From Channallabes apus (taxonomy: Eukaryota > Chordata > Actinopteri > Siluriformes > Clariidae): 64,000 bases of DNA. Shown piece after piece: positions 25,682-38,460 of this stretch (positions are counted from its first letter, which is position 1; every line of letters starts with the position of its first letter). Both the position numbers and the translations under genes were made by a program. The stretch is taken from the NCBI GenBank assembly GCA_030522415.1, contig CM060109.1, forward strand, positions 34,168,892 to 34,232,891, in the 5' to 3' direction. Under the pieces are notes generated by a model, which saw only the letters and a list, made by a program, of their open reading frames with translations, did no database searches and was not told where the DNA came from.

Positions 25682-26532
25682 TTCAACTAAGTTCTCAGGT
25701 ACTTATTTTAATCACAGAGTACTAATATTTTCCCTTGATATGCAATGAGGATATACTTAGTGCATGCGTCAGATTTCTTAATAGCTAACAGGTAATCATA
25801 TGAATTATAGTACAGCGACCGATAGGCTTCCGGTTTCAACATATTGGCTCCATATAACATTTTATAAAATAAAAGTCTCGCTTTATTAAGGAGCAATGTA
25901 TTCGATTAAATGCTGATTGTAAAATACGTCGACTTTTCTATACATTTAAAAAAAATTCTATCATACTTATTATGGAATTTAATGTCGGGCTTAATCTATA
26001 TAATATTTTAAAACGAGGAACAATTTCTGACCGTGCAGCAGGAGGCAGTAAGGAGCACTCAGCCTTTCGTGCGAGACAACGCTCAGAAGGGAGACGAAGA
26101 AGAGTTTGGATTCGTCGCGGTACTGTTTGTGTTTAAATCGACGTTAGCTGCTGGATGAGGTTTGTGTGCAGGTTTAGTTTGCATTAAACCTCTGCAAAAA
26201 AAAAGGTTGTAGCGTTATTTAACTTATATTTGACATTTTATTTTATTAAATGTGTTGTCTACTAGTCAGTTTATTTGCGTAAATTCATGCGTAACTTATC
26301 AGGCTTGTGGTAGCGTTAGAGCCCTAGTAGTTAACTTGTGCTGTTGGGTTAATCGGGTTCATGTAATTTTGAGATGTTAAAAGAAAAAAAAAAACACAAT
26401 TCTTATTCAGCAAATGGCAAAACATTTTTATGTAATAAGTAGTTAAGTGCAAGTAGTCATTGCTAGCGTTTGACAATATAAATGTTAACCATTATTAGTG
26501 TATCTAACGGTCTCATTATTTCTACCACACAG
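25682..26532. promoter_or_regulatory. Divergent promoter region between uchl3 and sgo2
   Basis: The two start codons, pointing apart, are 862 bp from each other. A more GC-rich block with several CpGs lies at about 26030-26160, and the sgo2 leader exon is probably there, since a spliced acceptor (26531-26532) opens the first coding exon. No TATA box stands out. I cannot place the transcription starts from sequence alone. A shared bidirectional promoter is the simplest reading. Confidence 0.55.
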
Positions 26533-26543
26533 CCTGAACTGTA

Positions 26544-29500
26544 ATGATTGTTGCAGTGGCGATGGAGAAGAAACCAAACACAGTAAAGCAGACTGCTGCA
26601 AAGATAAAAACAAAAATTCTCAGTAAGTTTTTTTTTTGTTGTTGTAGTATTTGGCATGTCTTATCACACCTTCTTTGTCATTCAGTAATTTCTTCACATT
26701 TAGTAGCAGCTTCTAAGCCAGGGCCTCAGTAGATCTGAAGCCAGGCCACTGGGGATGAGTTAAGGATGCAATCTAGATGGAACACAAGTCTATGAGGGAT
26801 ATCAGAAATGTTTTGAGATTAGCTCTGTTTTCAAGCTGTTTTTTTTTTTTTTTTTTCCTGTGTGTCCTCCCTCAGATGCCCTAAGACCTGGCTGTAGAGT
26901 TGCTATTGACTGTCTGGCCCCTGGGGACGAATTCTCAGTGCGCAATGCCCCAAATGTCGAAAAATTATGACATGCACTTGATCGAGCTCCGGACAATTTC
27001 GTATGACACTCTGGCAATGGCATCAATGTTGTGGATTGTTCTCAGACGATCGTTGTGCACAAGTTGGTTTAAGTGGTTCAAGTTCAAGTAGGCTTTATTG
27101 TCATTTCAACCATATACAGTTAGTTCACAGTGAAACGAAACAACTCGTTGAAGGCCTTCCTGCATTTTGTTTGCTCTGTACACGTACTCTGCACAATGAC
27201 AGTGAAGTTGAATCTAATTTAATCTCTCGTCATCTTCCAGCGATATTCTTCTATTCTCGAAGCACTTGTGCCACTCAAAACACCTCAAATGACTGGTAAC
27301 GTACATGGTCAGAATATCACCAGTTGCACATCTCCCAATGTACATAGGGCAGTATCTTTGACTGACATATAAAAGTCGTGTGGTGCCATCTGCTCGCATC
27401 AAAACTAGTCAGGAATCTTTTAACACCCTCTTGTATTTAACGGCACCATGCACACCATGGGCAATCTAGAGGCGCCAATCCACCCATCAGTATGAAAGGT
27501 GACGACAAGCTCAGAAGGTGCCACTCCACCATGAGAATTTCTATATCATGTAACCTAAATCATCTGACTGTTGACTCTGTTTTCTTTTAGGCACATCATC
27601 TTTCTTTAAGCTCTCTTTGAAAACCAACAACAAGGCCCTTGCCTTGGCTCTGGTCGCTCAGAAACAGAAATCCAGGCAGCTTGAGATGGAAACAGTGCAT
27701 TTACAGAAAAGTCTGCAGAGCTTGAGCTTTGACATTGCAATCCAACGTCATAAAAATAAACAAATGGTGAGTCTCTGAAATTCACAATTTGAATTTTCAA
27801 TAATGAATCAGCAATAATGCTGTTTATGATTATTTTAAAAGTGTAAGATTTAATGTTCTCACTACTGACTTAGTAGTGCCAGTTAGACTGTAAATATGGT
27901 TTTCACAAATAAATGTTTATTTGACTGTGTGGTGTGAACAAGTGTCATCTCCTATGAAAATGGTGTGAGTATAATTGTCGACTTCTCTTTTAACTCTATA
28001 GTTTATGGTTCTACGCGAGTTCTATAATACCTCCATCAACTGTATGGCAAAAGCAGTGGAGCTTATTTCCAGTGAAGAGGTAATCAGTTACTAATTATTC
28101 TGTATTTGGTCAATGTACAAGATTAACTTTGCATGAATGTTTGACAGAACTGCGTCCTATCATTTATTTATTATATTATATTAGGCTGCAGAGAGTTTGG
28201 AGACAGAGATTTCTGAAGGTATGAAGATTTATTTAAGGATGTGAAATAGACACCTGTGTGCAAAATTTAACAATCATACAATTTTCTTGTGTATTATCAT
28301 GTCTCATAGCCTAATAATGTGCTACACTATGAATTCTGTTTTGTTTTTAGATTCTTCTCAGACTGAGAAAGAGTTTACTGCATTGTTGACCAGACAGAAA
28401 AACACAACCAGTCTATCCAACACTGGCCAACAGAAGAATGTCCATGGTCCAAGTGCAAATGTGTCAAGCATGAATGGTGGTCAGGCTCATGGTTCTTCAC
28501 CTAAAAGCAGGGTTAAGCCTCCCAGTCCAGAGATTAACCATACAGCATCTCAGAACACTCTGTCTGACTCAGAGATGAATATCACTGTAGTTGACAATGT
28601 TGCTGAAATTGTCACAGTTCAGACCAAGCCAAAGAAAAGCAGTAAGGATAATCAGCGAATAACTAGTGAAGTCAGGGAGTCCTGTTCTGTGAGGAATAGA
28701 GAGAGTGTGTTTAAGTATAATGAAGCAGCAGCAGAGTCCTATTCACAGTTGAATCAAAAGGACACAACCGCGAATACATCTATGCAAACACCCTGTGAAA
28801 CACAGCTCCAAATAAGTACGCACACTTTCAATAGCAGCAATGACGTGGAGCCAATGGAGTCTCTGCATGAGGGGGAAGAATCAGTCACTGCACGAAGAAA
28901 GACTCACGTCACCTCTCGTTGCACAAAAAGCAACAGGCAGTCTCTAAAGCACATTGCAGGATATACCAATACAAGGCAAACATATGTAATCTCTCCAGAC
29001 GAATGCAGCTATACTTCCAGAAGTGATGATTTGGATGATTTTTTTTCTGACCAAGAAGTTCAAAATCAAAGAAGGAGTAATAACATTTTATATGGCTTAA
29101 ATGTACCTGGGGAAAAAGGCACTGAAAGTGAAGCTGAAATACCAAAACTCCAAAACAACTGTGCAGACAGTAGGAAAACGTATGTAATCTCACACAAGTC
29201 AAGACCACGAAGCAGGAAGACTAACGTTTCCTCTTTCAGTATGGATCAAAGTTTAAAGGAGCCTGATTTTAATGAAGTTTACACTGATGTCAAGCATATC
29301 TCTGTTCATACAGAAAAACATCAAAACAATCAGTCAGCTCAGTCAGAAGAATGCAATACACAAAGGAACAGAGAAGCGTATGAGATCCATACAGGTCTGA
29401 GATCTCTCAGCAGTGACCCCCTGAATCATACATTAGACATTCATGCGACTATCAGATCTGAGGAAACTACAAATGCAAGGGATTTGGCAATGACATGTGA

Positions 29501-31035
29501 TACACAGTGTACGTTAGAGGTGATCGAGGGGCAGCAGTTAGAGAAAGAGGTGTCTCGTATACCTGGGAGTTTATATGAACAACCAAGGGATTTGTGTGAT
29601 GAAAATCTTTTAGAAAATACACCTAGTCGTTCTCCAGTAACAAACATTAAAGCCAAGAAACCCAAGACAAAACTCAAGGTGATAAAAGAAAGAAAGCAGA
29701 ATTTTACAACAAGAGAAAATGCATCAGGAAAGAAAGGAGGACACAAGTATAGCTCAACTCAAAATTTTGACATCTTGCCAAAATTAATACCAGTACCAGA
29801 TGAAAATATAAAGAAAAACAGCACTAACATATTACAGGAGCAGGCAGAAGGGGTGAAATCTTCTGTTTTTAAGGAAGCTTTTATGGAAGAGCCTATTGTT
29901 GAGACTGGAGACAGAAACGGCACAAACGAACAAGTTGACCACAATAGTGACTTGTACTCCATAAATGATGTTTGCAGGAATTTGGGTGATGTAAGTCAAA
30001 CACTTCATAATATCCAAAACTGCAAGGACAAATTCAGAAAAACATATGTTTTGTCCAAATGCAATTCACAGTTAAAGAAAAACGTTCTAGATTTTAGTAA
30101 CAATGAAGAGAGTTTCATTAAAAATGGAGAAAGTGAAATTTCTTTCATCAGCGATACATTTGTTCCTCATGATGTCCGTGGCAACGAGTCAATCCCAAGA
30201 AGGGCAGAGCAGTTTATGCAGAAAGAGAGTGGATTATTCTCTGAAGAAAGGCCTCCATGGGAATCCCTTGATGCCACTGGGATTTTTACTTGTGGTGATC
30301 CTGACAGTCTTGTCACAAACCACAAAGATTCAGGAGAGATTTCATCACGAACAATGGACATTTATGAGGAACCTGGGAGTAACGTGTCACACCAGTCTCC
30401 AGGTAACTATACATTTTTTAAATAACTTGTTGAATTGGGCTTCTGAGAGACACAATGGATAAATATTCCTTCTATTACCGCAGTTCAAAAGATGCAGTTG
30501 GCATCATTTGTCTAAGAGGAAGCACATGCTAGCCTTTACTCTCCTCTTATGGTAGCAGTCATGTGATTGTGGAGACTTGGATTGTGCTAGGAAATTGGCA
30601 GATGACCAATATATGAGAGCATATAACATAATAAGCTTGACATATAATTTGTGCTTTTTTTTAATTATTATTTATAATTACTGTTTTATTTTGGAATGAT
30701 AGATGGAAGAGCAATGAAGAACTTAACAAACACAGACTTGACAGCCAATCTATTAAGCCGATCCCGCAGGATGGCAGCTCATATATCATACAAGGAGCCG
30801 CCTCTCAACAGGTGAGATTTTTGTTGCTCTTCCATACGTAGAATATTTCACAGTAGCTATAACTGCATTGTATATTTCCCCTTTACATTTTCTAGTTTTT
30901 CATTGTTGTTGTTTTTTTTTCATCCCATTTTGCAGTAAAATGAGGCGTGGGGACAAGTTCTCAGATACCAGATTTTTAAGTTCTCCAGTGTTTAAAGACA
31001 AAAAGAAGAAAAAGGTTAAGAAAAGCAATGTGTAA
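26544..31035 (+). CDS. sgo2: Shugoshin 2 (SGO2), seven coding exons
   Basis: Exons: 26544-26622 (5' UTR from 26533), 27591-27766, 28002-28079, 28185-28218, 28351-30402, 30703-30811 and 30936-31035. They join in phase to 875 codons. Shugoshins bring PP2A to centromeric cohesin and protect it from cleavage in mitosis and meiosis. The N-terminal block AAKIKTKILSTSSFFKLSL and TNNKALALAL with the helical segment after it matches the SGO2 coiled coil that binds PP2A. The long exon is a low-complexity linker. The C-terminal basic shugoshin motif is RRMAAHISYKEPPLNS followed by KMRRGDKFSDTRF. SGO2 is chosen over SGO1 because the coiled-coil start matches the SGO2 IKTKILN-S-FKISLK-NNRALAQAL pattern. 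An in-frame ATG at 26562 has a better start context than 26544. The linker holds five copies of an R-K/Q-T-x-V motif. Confidence 0.93.
27080..27200 (+). repeat. Interspersed fish repeat in an sgo2 intron
   Basis: The block AGTAGGCTTTATTGTCATTT followed by CAACCATATACAG and AGTGAAACGAAACAA is a sequence I recognise as widespread in fish genomes. A different but related-looking type (CACGTACACAACCATACACA) lies at 43675-43740 and in part at 54680-54720. Confidence 0.55.
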
Positions 31036-31893
31036 ACCACTTTACCTGTATTGAATATAAGTTGTACAGCTAGAATTATAAGTTAACATTTACTGTATGT
31101 TTTGTTTGCATTTGCCTTTTTATTTATTTCAATATATATTTGCAGCAGGGTTTTTATTATTTAAAATGACCACTGATTACAGGGTAATTGAGAACTCTTT
31201 GTTTAAATGGCTATGGAATTCCATCTCTCTATTGGTTGCTATGTTACTTAAGTATTGACAGGACTGTCAGGTAGTGAATGAATAATTCAGAGTGAGCACC
31301 TGAGACTTTTACTGCTGTTGCAGAATAGTTGTCTTTTGTTTCTTTTATAATATGCAGTAACCTAGTGATTAGATTCTGCTGGTTTTTGCCCTTTTTTATT
31401 TATTTTTTTACTTTTTATGTACATGTTGAAAGTGTTGGAACATTTGGTGAGTTTAACTGCTTTTTTTTTTATTTCAGTCAGATTTAAAGACTTGTTTGTT
31501 CACATGTGAAGTGTCATGTTCTTGCAACTGATATTTTTTTTATGACTACACTCCTGTGTGGGTTTTTTTTTTTTTTTTTTTTTTGATAAAATGTACTCTT
31601 TGCAAACATGTTACACACAATATATAAATCCTGTTTTGTATTTTTCTTATGCATAGGTTGCTTTCCCTTTGATTACAAAGTAGGATTTTACATTGGCCTT
31701 TGGTACAAGCCACCCAAGAGGTGATTGGAGACTGAAATATGAATGTATAACATATAATGTTTTTAGTCTAATGTAGTTTTGTTTGTTTTGTGTTCTCACT
31801 CTCAGATTATTCAATATTATTATTTCAGTGTACACATTTGGAAATAAATGTCCTCCTGATCCAGTCCTGATTGTTTTGTTGGTTATGTGAAAC
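31036..31893 (+). other. sgo2 3' UTR and sgo2/gonda1 gap
   Basis: AT-rich with several poly-T runs. The first canonical AATAAA after the sgo2 stop is at 31843-31848, only about 45 bases before the ATG of the next gene. The two genes are therefore in tight tandem, and the sgo2 transcript probably ends inside the promoter or leader of the next gene. Confidence 0.55.
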
Positions 31894-34621
31894 ATGGAAA
31901 CCAGACAATTGAAGCGAAACATAAAAGCCCTGCTGTAAGTCCCCTGCAAGGCCTTCAATAATTGATATGATAAAGGTTTTAACTTCATACTTTTATGTAT
32001 ACGTGTGTATACTATGTGTGTGTATATAGATATAGATAGATGGATAGATAACACAGCATGCACATTTTGAATTGTGAGTAAAATCTGTTAAAAAAAATCA
32101 TCTGTAAAAAAACTGTATCTTTCTTATTTTATGAGTGGTCATTATATTGGGCAAAAACTCAGAGAAAATGGCTTTGACCCCAAGGGGAAATTATCTTCTT
32201 CAATGCTGGATGATCTGGTAAGAATCTTATAGTAAGGGAACATTCTTTAGGAAATTACTAGTCTGTCATTCCTAAAGATGTAATATGTAAGTCTTTTAAC
32301 TTCAAATATGAGTAATTATCGTATATGTATAAATTTTATATTTTGTTACCATGGTGGTTCATTAGTTAGCACCTTCCTTCGTGTACTCTGGTTTCTCCCC
32401 ACAGTCCAAAAATATGCAGTAGTTTTATTGATTATTGATTGTAGTGTTTGTTTGTGTCCTGAGATGGGTTGGCACCCCATCTGGGATGTACCCCATCTTG
32501 TGCCCCTAGTTCCCTGAGATACACTTAAGGCCTCCCATGACCTTAAGTGGTATAAATGGTGGATGGATGGAAATAGAGCTACAGTATAATAGCGTTCAAT
32601 TATCTTAAATCACTCACATGTATCTTGTTCCCTTTGCAATCAGTCTTGGACTGTCCCAGTAATGTTTTATCTAACCTTGGTATAAAGAGGGTTATACAAG
32701 ATGTTATTTTAGCTAGTGTGTTAAGACACAGATGCAGTAGGGATTGCCAACTGTCTACAGTATATGTCTGACCATGTCTTTGTATACAGGCACATTATGA
32801 CTTAGCCATAAGTGTAGCCTTATGGTGGATTAATGAGAAAAAGGGAGCAGATGTGAATGAACTTATGTGAGTAATGTGTTTTTGTTTGTATACTAAAAAT
32901 ATATATATATATAAAATATATATATTTATTAATTTTTTTAATTTTTTTACATGCTCACTGATTGTGTCTTGAGTGTTTTTTGCAGTTTAATCCTTGCTGA
33001 CGCATATTCACCTGTGAAACATCTTTTTAGGGGAGCCATCAGTCCCAGCCACGATCACTGTATTAATCAACTGGAAAGAGAGGCAATGATCCTCTCAACC
33101 TTTGCAGGGATGATACTGGTATGTTCATTAGTTTGATCTACACACAAGGCTCATACAGGTAATGATGTCAGTAAAATAAAAAATATGTATTTATACATAT
33201 GTTTTCATTTCAGAATAGCTTACCTGTAAATGAGATCCTGTCGCTGTATAGCTGCAAGCCATCTGCTTCCTGCCCTCATCCAGACACCAAAGTAAAAAAA
33301 AAAAAAAAAGTTCTCAGACTTTCTAGAAGTGCAGGGTATGCTTTTAAAGAAAAATGACTGATGGGTGTTATATGGCCCCAAATTTAATATTTAAATGTAC
33401 TTTTTTTACTTTTATATCTCTGTATCTGCTATATATGCCATACCACAGCTTTAAAAGCTAAAAAGTTTATATACAAAAATTTGACACTTTTTTTTTAGCT
33501 TGTTATTGTATTTTCTGTTCTTAAAAGCAGAAAACATCCTCAGAGTTACAAAGTCCTGACACTTCTTCCATAACTCAAAATACAGTTTACCTTAAAGCTT
33601 TACCATGTCAATGATTCTATTATAACAATATGTAGCGTGTCAGTCATACAAGTTCCTTCAAATAAACTATTACTAAAGAAATAATAACATATTAGAATTC
33701 ACACACTAATATAACCCACAGAATTTAATTACAAATGGCAATGTTTTGTGAGGTCTTCTGTTATACAAAATTAATCAGTGCATTCTGCCCAAATAGATTA
33801 TCTAATCCAAAACCTCTGTGGTATATGTAGTTTTATGTCATTAATTTTATGATTTTAATATTAAATTAATGATTTTATGGTGTAGAACAGAGGGCTCAAT
33901 TTTTGAAGGGCACAGTTTTTGTTTTCCTTAAAACTACCTAAAACTAGCTAATTTTGCCTGCTAACCTGGTTTGAGTTTAAGTCCATGCAAGGATAGATTA
34001 CTATGCTGAACTATTCCCCAGCACAACAGGAAACTGCTGTATCATCTCACCTCCTTTGCTGTGATTTTCACAGAGCAATATCGTTCATCCTTTCCCCTTG
34101 TCCTCTCACCCATTTGCCATGCTCAGTTCATTTAAGGCAGTAGACCATTCAAGAAAACACAGTAAGTACTGTACAACACTGTAAATTTAGCATTTTGTCT
34201 CACTGTCTGATGCGTGTGTATCTCAAGTAAAAAATGCCTCTTGTTTACCAGCTCAGTTCCTGAAAAGGTGGAATACCCTACATGATAAAGGAGCATCAGC
34301 AGGGCTGGAGAAGCAGAATGTTTCCACCCCAACCCCCTCTTCTTTAACTTCTTTTAGTGTGAGTCTTTAAGAATATCCTTGTGAAATTTGTCTAATACAT
34401 TATAAGTAGCTATAAATGATTTCTCAAATACAGTTACATATAACATCACATCTGTTATAACTCAAGGAATACTGCACCCACGTGTGTCTCCTGGGAGTTT
34501 AAGGGCATAAACCAAGCAATTTAGTTAATAATCTGTACTCTGTTGTGTACAGGACAGTGATAGCTCATTGAAAGAACAAACAAAGCACTGTGAAGATTCT
34601 GAGGAATCACAGCAAGACTGA
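31894..34621 (+). CDS. gonda1: Homologue of human C2orf80 (gonad development-associated protein GONDA1), eight exons
   Basis: Exons: 31894-31934, 32136-32217, 32790-32866, 32986-33118, 33214-33291, 34074-34161, 34252-34358 and 34553-34621. All junctions are GT-AG and in phase, giving 224 codons against 193 in human. The protein begins METRQLKRNIKALLGHYIG, like human MERRLLKKEIKKLLGDYIG. Conserved blocks are LRENGFDPKG, AHYDLAISVALWW, LEREAMILSTFAGMILNSLP and LSSHPFAML. No catalytic domain or signal peptide is visible, and its molecular role is unknown. The human name reflects a link to gonad development. The C-terminal third after the HPFAML block is polar and poorly conserved. The gene lies directly upstream of a gamma-crystallin, as in human 2q33-34, which supports the assignment. 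Confidence 0.93.
32348..32565 (+). repeat. Degraded SINE copy in gonda1 intron 2
   Basis: Partial match to the 9352-9752 family: TGGTTCATTAGTTAGCACC, CACAGTCCAAAAATATGCAG, GATGGGTTGGCACCCCATCT and GGTATAAATGGTGGATGG in the expected order. The box-B region is lost. Confidence 0.6.
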
Positions 34622-35234
34622 ATTCTTCTCATCCAGCAAGCAGTTTTTACAATATTCTGTTACTGCTATCGTTATATTTTAGTTTTTATTTTTACCTTAG
34701 AAACAGTTGTTTACCTTTAAAAACACTTACTTGTAAAAGCCAATGCCTGATACCATAGAGAGAGAGAGAGAGAGAGAGAGAGATATACAGAGAGAGTGAA
34801 ATTTATGGTCTCTTTCTGAAATCATTTAAAAACCTTAAAACTGTTTTTCTCTCCTAGTAGATATTGAATCAAATGGTTAAAATGTTCAATCAAAAACAAA
34901 ATTCTCCCATGAGTTATCTGCTATTGGTCGACTAAACCAGGCATTCCAGTAGTTTGCTATACAGCAGCTTTTACTGGAAACTTTCCTGTTGCTGTGTGGC
35001 TATTGTGATTAACAGAATGATGATATATTTCAAAAGTTCCAGTTGACACTGGTATCCAGCTTTAATATATGTTAGGCAATGTTTGTATTCATACTCATTT
35101 TACACACAAATTTCTTTGAATAAAATGCATACAGTACGTCATTTGGAGTGAAGTGATTTATTTTCCAATAACCTCATTCACAAGTTTTTTTTTTCCCCTT
35201 ATCCCACAAAGATTTGCTTATGACTAGTAATAAA

Positions 35235-35649
<415 letters not shown>

Positions 35650-35872
35650 GTCCTTATCCTAAAAAATTAGCATATTGTGATAAAGTTCATTATTTTCTGT
35701 AATGTACTGATAAACATTAGACTTTCATATATTTTAGATTCATTACACACAACTGAAGTAGTTCAAGCCTTTTATTGTTTTAATATTGATGATTGTGGCA
35801 TACAGCTCATGAAAACCCAAAATCCCTATCTCATAAAATTAGCATATTTCATCCGACCAATAAAATAAAATA
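35650..35872. mobile_element. Tc1-type transposon terminal fragment
   Basis: The block contains AAAATTAGCATATTGTGAT at the left and AAAATTAGCATATTTCATCC with GACCAATAAAA at the right, a terminal sequence of a Tc1-like family that is very well conserved among fish. Transposase is absent. It directly abuts the TA array, and Tc1 elements insert at TA. Confidence 0.7.
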
Positions 35873-36313
35873 AAACAGCACATCAACATGATATTTGGAA
35901 TTTTTGTCTGTCCATTTGTATGTGCGCACATCATAAATTAACACAGCATATTCTTTTTCTGACCAGATGCAGGGGTCTACAGTTTAAATTTTCAATGTCA
36001 AATGCTTTGACTGGGTGGAGTATGTTGGTCAGATGAAGGGTATTTGATTTTTTCCATACTTGTCTTATTCAGCATTTTTAGTGCAACATGGACATTCCAC
36101 TTTGTTCTGTTACTATTGTAACAGAACAACTAACTATCTGTTACCAAACCAGTGCTTTCCTTTTGTTTGTATGTTTTAAAAAGGAGTTATGTATTAGCTT
36201 GCCTTAAACCACAGCACCAATGTTGTTCTCTAAAGAAACAGTCAATATGTCAGTCCCCTATAACTCTGTAATTCTGTTAACTTAAATAATAATACTACGT
36301 TTGTTAAGAGGAG

Positions 36314-36320
36314 TATAAAT
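36314..36320 (+). promoter_or_regulatory. TATA box of the gamma-crystallin
   Basis: TATAAAT lies 21 bases before the ATG, the compact arrangement usual for gamma-crystallin genes with very short leaders. Confidence 0.7.
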
Positions 36321-36340
36321 GGCCTTGGAAACTGGACATC

Positions 36341-37101
36341 ATGGGAAAGGTGGGAATTTTTGTATACTTTCTGTGTAAAATTAAAACATTAATTGTTTTA
36401 TGTTATTCTTATAGGTAACATGAACATTGCTTTATATTCCAGATAATTTTTTACGAGGACAGGAATTTCCAAGGCCGTAGTTTTGAGTGCAGCAATGACT
36501 GTACAGATCTGCGTTCCTATTTCAGCTATTGCAATTCTATCAGAGTGGAGAGTGGCTGCTTCACGATTTATGAATGGGCAAATTACACAGGTCACCAGTA
36601 TTTCATGAAAAAAGGTGACTATCCTGACTACCACAGTTGGAAGGGTGTCGACAGTGATATCAGATCATGTTGCATAATTCCACAGGTAAGTGGTCTTTGG
36701 CATTCTGCTATACTGTGGACTTGTAACTGTATAAAAAATATAGTTTAATGTAATGTACCTACATTACAAATCACAATATTATTTTTATCTCTTATTGTGA
36801 GTCATGTATCCTAAATACCATCTTTTATTTGGCTTCAGTACAGGGGCATTTACAGACTAAAGCTCAATGAAAAGGCTAACTTTAATGGTGACATTATGGA
36901 GTTTGTTGATTATTTGTTTCGGACCGTTTCCATCACCACCATGTTTACTCCTGTAAAGTAATTAATAATTACTGGATCTTCTCTGAGTATCCTAATTACA
37001 GAGACAGACAGTACTTACTGAAACCTAGACCCTACAGGAGATACCGTGACTGGTGTGCTACTTGTTCCATTGTAGGTTCTTTCAGACGCATCACTGATTA
37101 A
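36341..37101 (+). pseudogene. Gamma-crystallin (gammaM-like), frameshifted in exon 3
   Basis: Exons: 36341-36349 (MGK), 36443-36685 and 36839-37101, the standard three-exon gamma-crystallin plan with a 243-nt exon 2. Exon 2 gives an intact N-terminal beta-gamma domain with two Greek-key motifs: [19 protein letters not shown] and [18 protein letters not shown]. Exon 3 begins well (YRGIYRLKLNEKANFNG, DIMEFVD), then breaks. Similarity resumes in another frame with DRFHHHHVYSCKVINNYWIF and ends SIVGSFRRITD. The break is near 36911-36921; family spacing suggests about seven bases are missing. As it stands the frame ends at TAA 36959-36961 after about 124 codons instead of about 174, losing most of the second domain. 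Gamma-crystallins are lens structural proteins. The intact promoter and exon 2 suggest recent inactivation, or an assembly error. Confidence 0.85.
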
Positions 37102-37194
37102 TATTGTTCTATTTATTAAAGAGCATTAATTCCCCATATACTGTATGACTGTATTCGTTGGTGTAGGATTTGCTTGACATGTCAACAAGTATAC

Positions 37195-37560
37195 TGTACC
37201 AGTCAAAAGCTTGGACTCACCTTTTTATGATTTATTTTCTACATCTTACATACTGAACATTTGCAAAATCCATTAAGTACCATGATTCTACCATAAAGAG
37301 CATCCCAGTAAAGCAAGACTAATACTTACTTGTGCTGCAGAAGAGAAGGTTATTTAGACTTACCAGCCTAAAAAAATCAGTAATTAACAGCACTTTAGGT
37401 TAGTGTCTCTAAAACAATCAAATTCATTTGTTTGCATTCATCTAAGGAGAACAGACAATGTATAACTAATATTTCTCCTTTATGTTCAAGAACACCAGGA
37501 ATTGCAATGAGTGGTAATGATCGCACAAAGATTAAGTTGGTTCTGTAAAGATTTTTGAAA
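37195..37560. repeat. Degenerate relative of the TIR element at 18992-19530
   Basis: Starts with TACCAGTCAAAAGCTTGGAC and shares GCAAAATC, ATTAACAGCAC and an AGGAATTGC-type right part with the 18992 element in the same order. The right inverted repeat is not clear. Confidence 0.4.
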
Positions 37561-37744
37561 CCTTGCTTTATATTTTTCTATTTGAACTTTAGAAATATCT
37601 GTGTACTTTTGCAGTCATCAAATGTGTAACATTTTATGCAGAGGCGGTATTACCATTAGTCAAAAGTAGGCGAGCGCCTAGAGCCCCTAACTGCCAGGGC
37701 TCCATGACTTAAGACTAACTAAGAATTTTTAGCAATTGCGTCGT

Positions 37745-38460
37745 CGTCTTCTTTGTCTTTCGGCTGTTCCCTTTCAGGAGTCGCCACAGTGAATCATCTG
37801 CCTCCATCTACGCCTATCCTCTGCATCCTCTTATCTCACACCAACTAACTTCATGTCCTCTCTCACTGCATCCATAAATCTCCTCTTTTGTCTTCCTTTA
37901 GACCTCCTGCCAGGGTTCCAACGTCAATATGCTCACTATCTCTCCTCTGAAAAATGTCCAAAACACCTCAATCTGGCCTTTCAGACTTTATCTACAAAAC
38001 ATCTAACATGGGTTGTCCCTCTGATGAACTCATTCTCCATCCTGTCCATCCTTGTCACCCCCAAAGAGAACCTCAACACCTTCATCTCTGCTACCTCCAA
38101 CTCTGCCTCCTGTCTTTTCTTCAGTCTCTAAGCTGTAGAGCATCGCTGGTCTCACCACTGTCTAGGTTTTCTCCACCCATTCCAACCTGCCTGTACACGC
38201 CTCTTCACCTCCTTTCCACACTCTCCATTGCTCTCGATAATTTAGTACTTAAAGTCCTGCACCTTCTTTACCTCTGCTCCCTGTAGCCTCACCATTCCAC
38301 TTAGGTTCCTCTCATTCACACACATGTATTCTGTCTTGCTACGGCTAACCTTCATTCCTCTGCTTTCCAGAGCATACCCCCACCTCTCTAGATTTTCCTC
38401 CACAAGTTCCCTGCTCTTGTCAACAATGTCAATGCACTTGCTATTCTCTCCATTGAGCAC
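37745..38460 (-). mobile_element. Non-LTR retrotransposon fragment, RT C-terminal part and 3' end
   Basis: On the minus strand the frame reads RGMKVSRSKTEYMCVNER and VRLQGAEVKKVQDFKY, the segment after the RT palm in a fish LINE, with internal stops and a deletion. The 3' end (GGAACAGCCGAAAGACAAAG) is at the low coordinate. It is the same family as 48945-50190. Confidence 0.8.

Noticed and set aside
28909..30462. Overlapping frames on both strands within the sgo2 long exon
   Set aside because: They are shadows of the 684-codon sgo2 exon.
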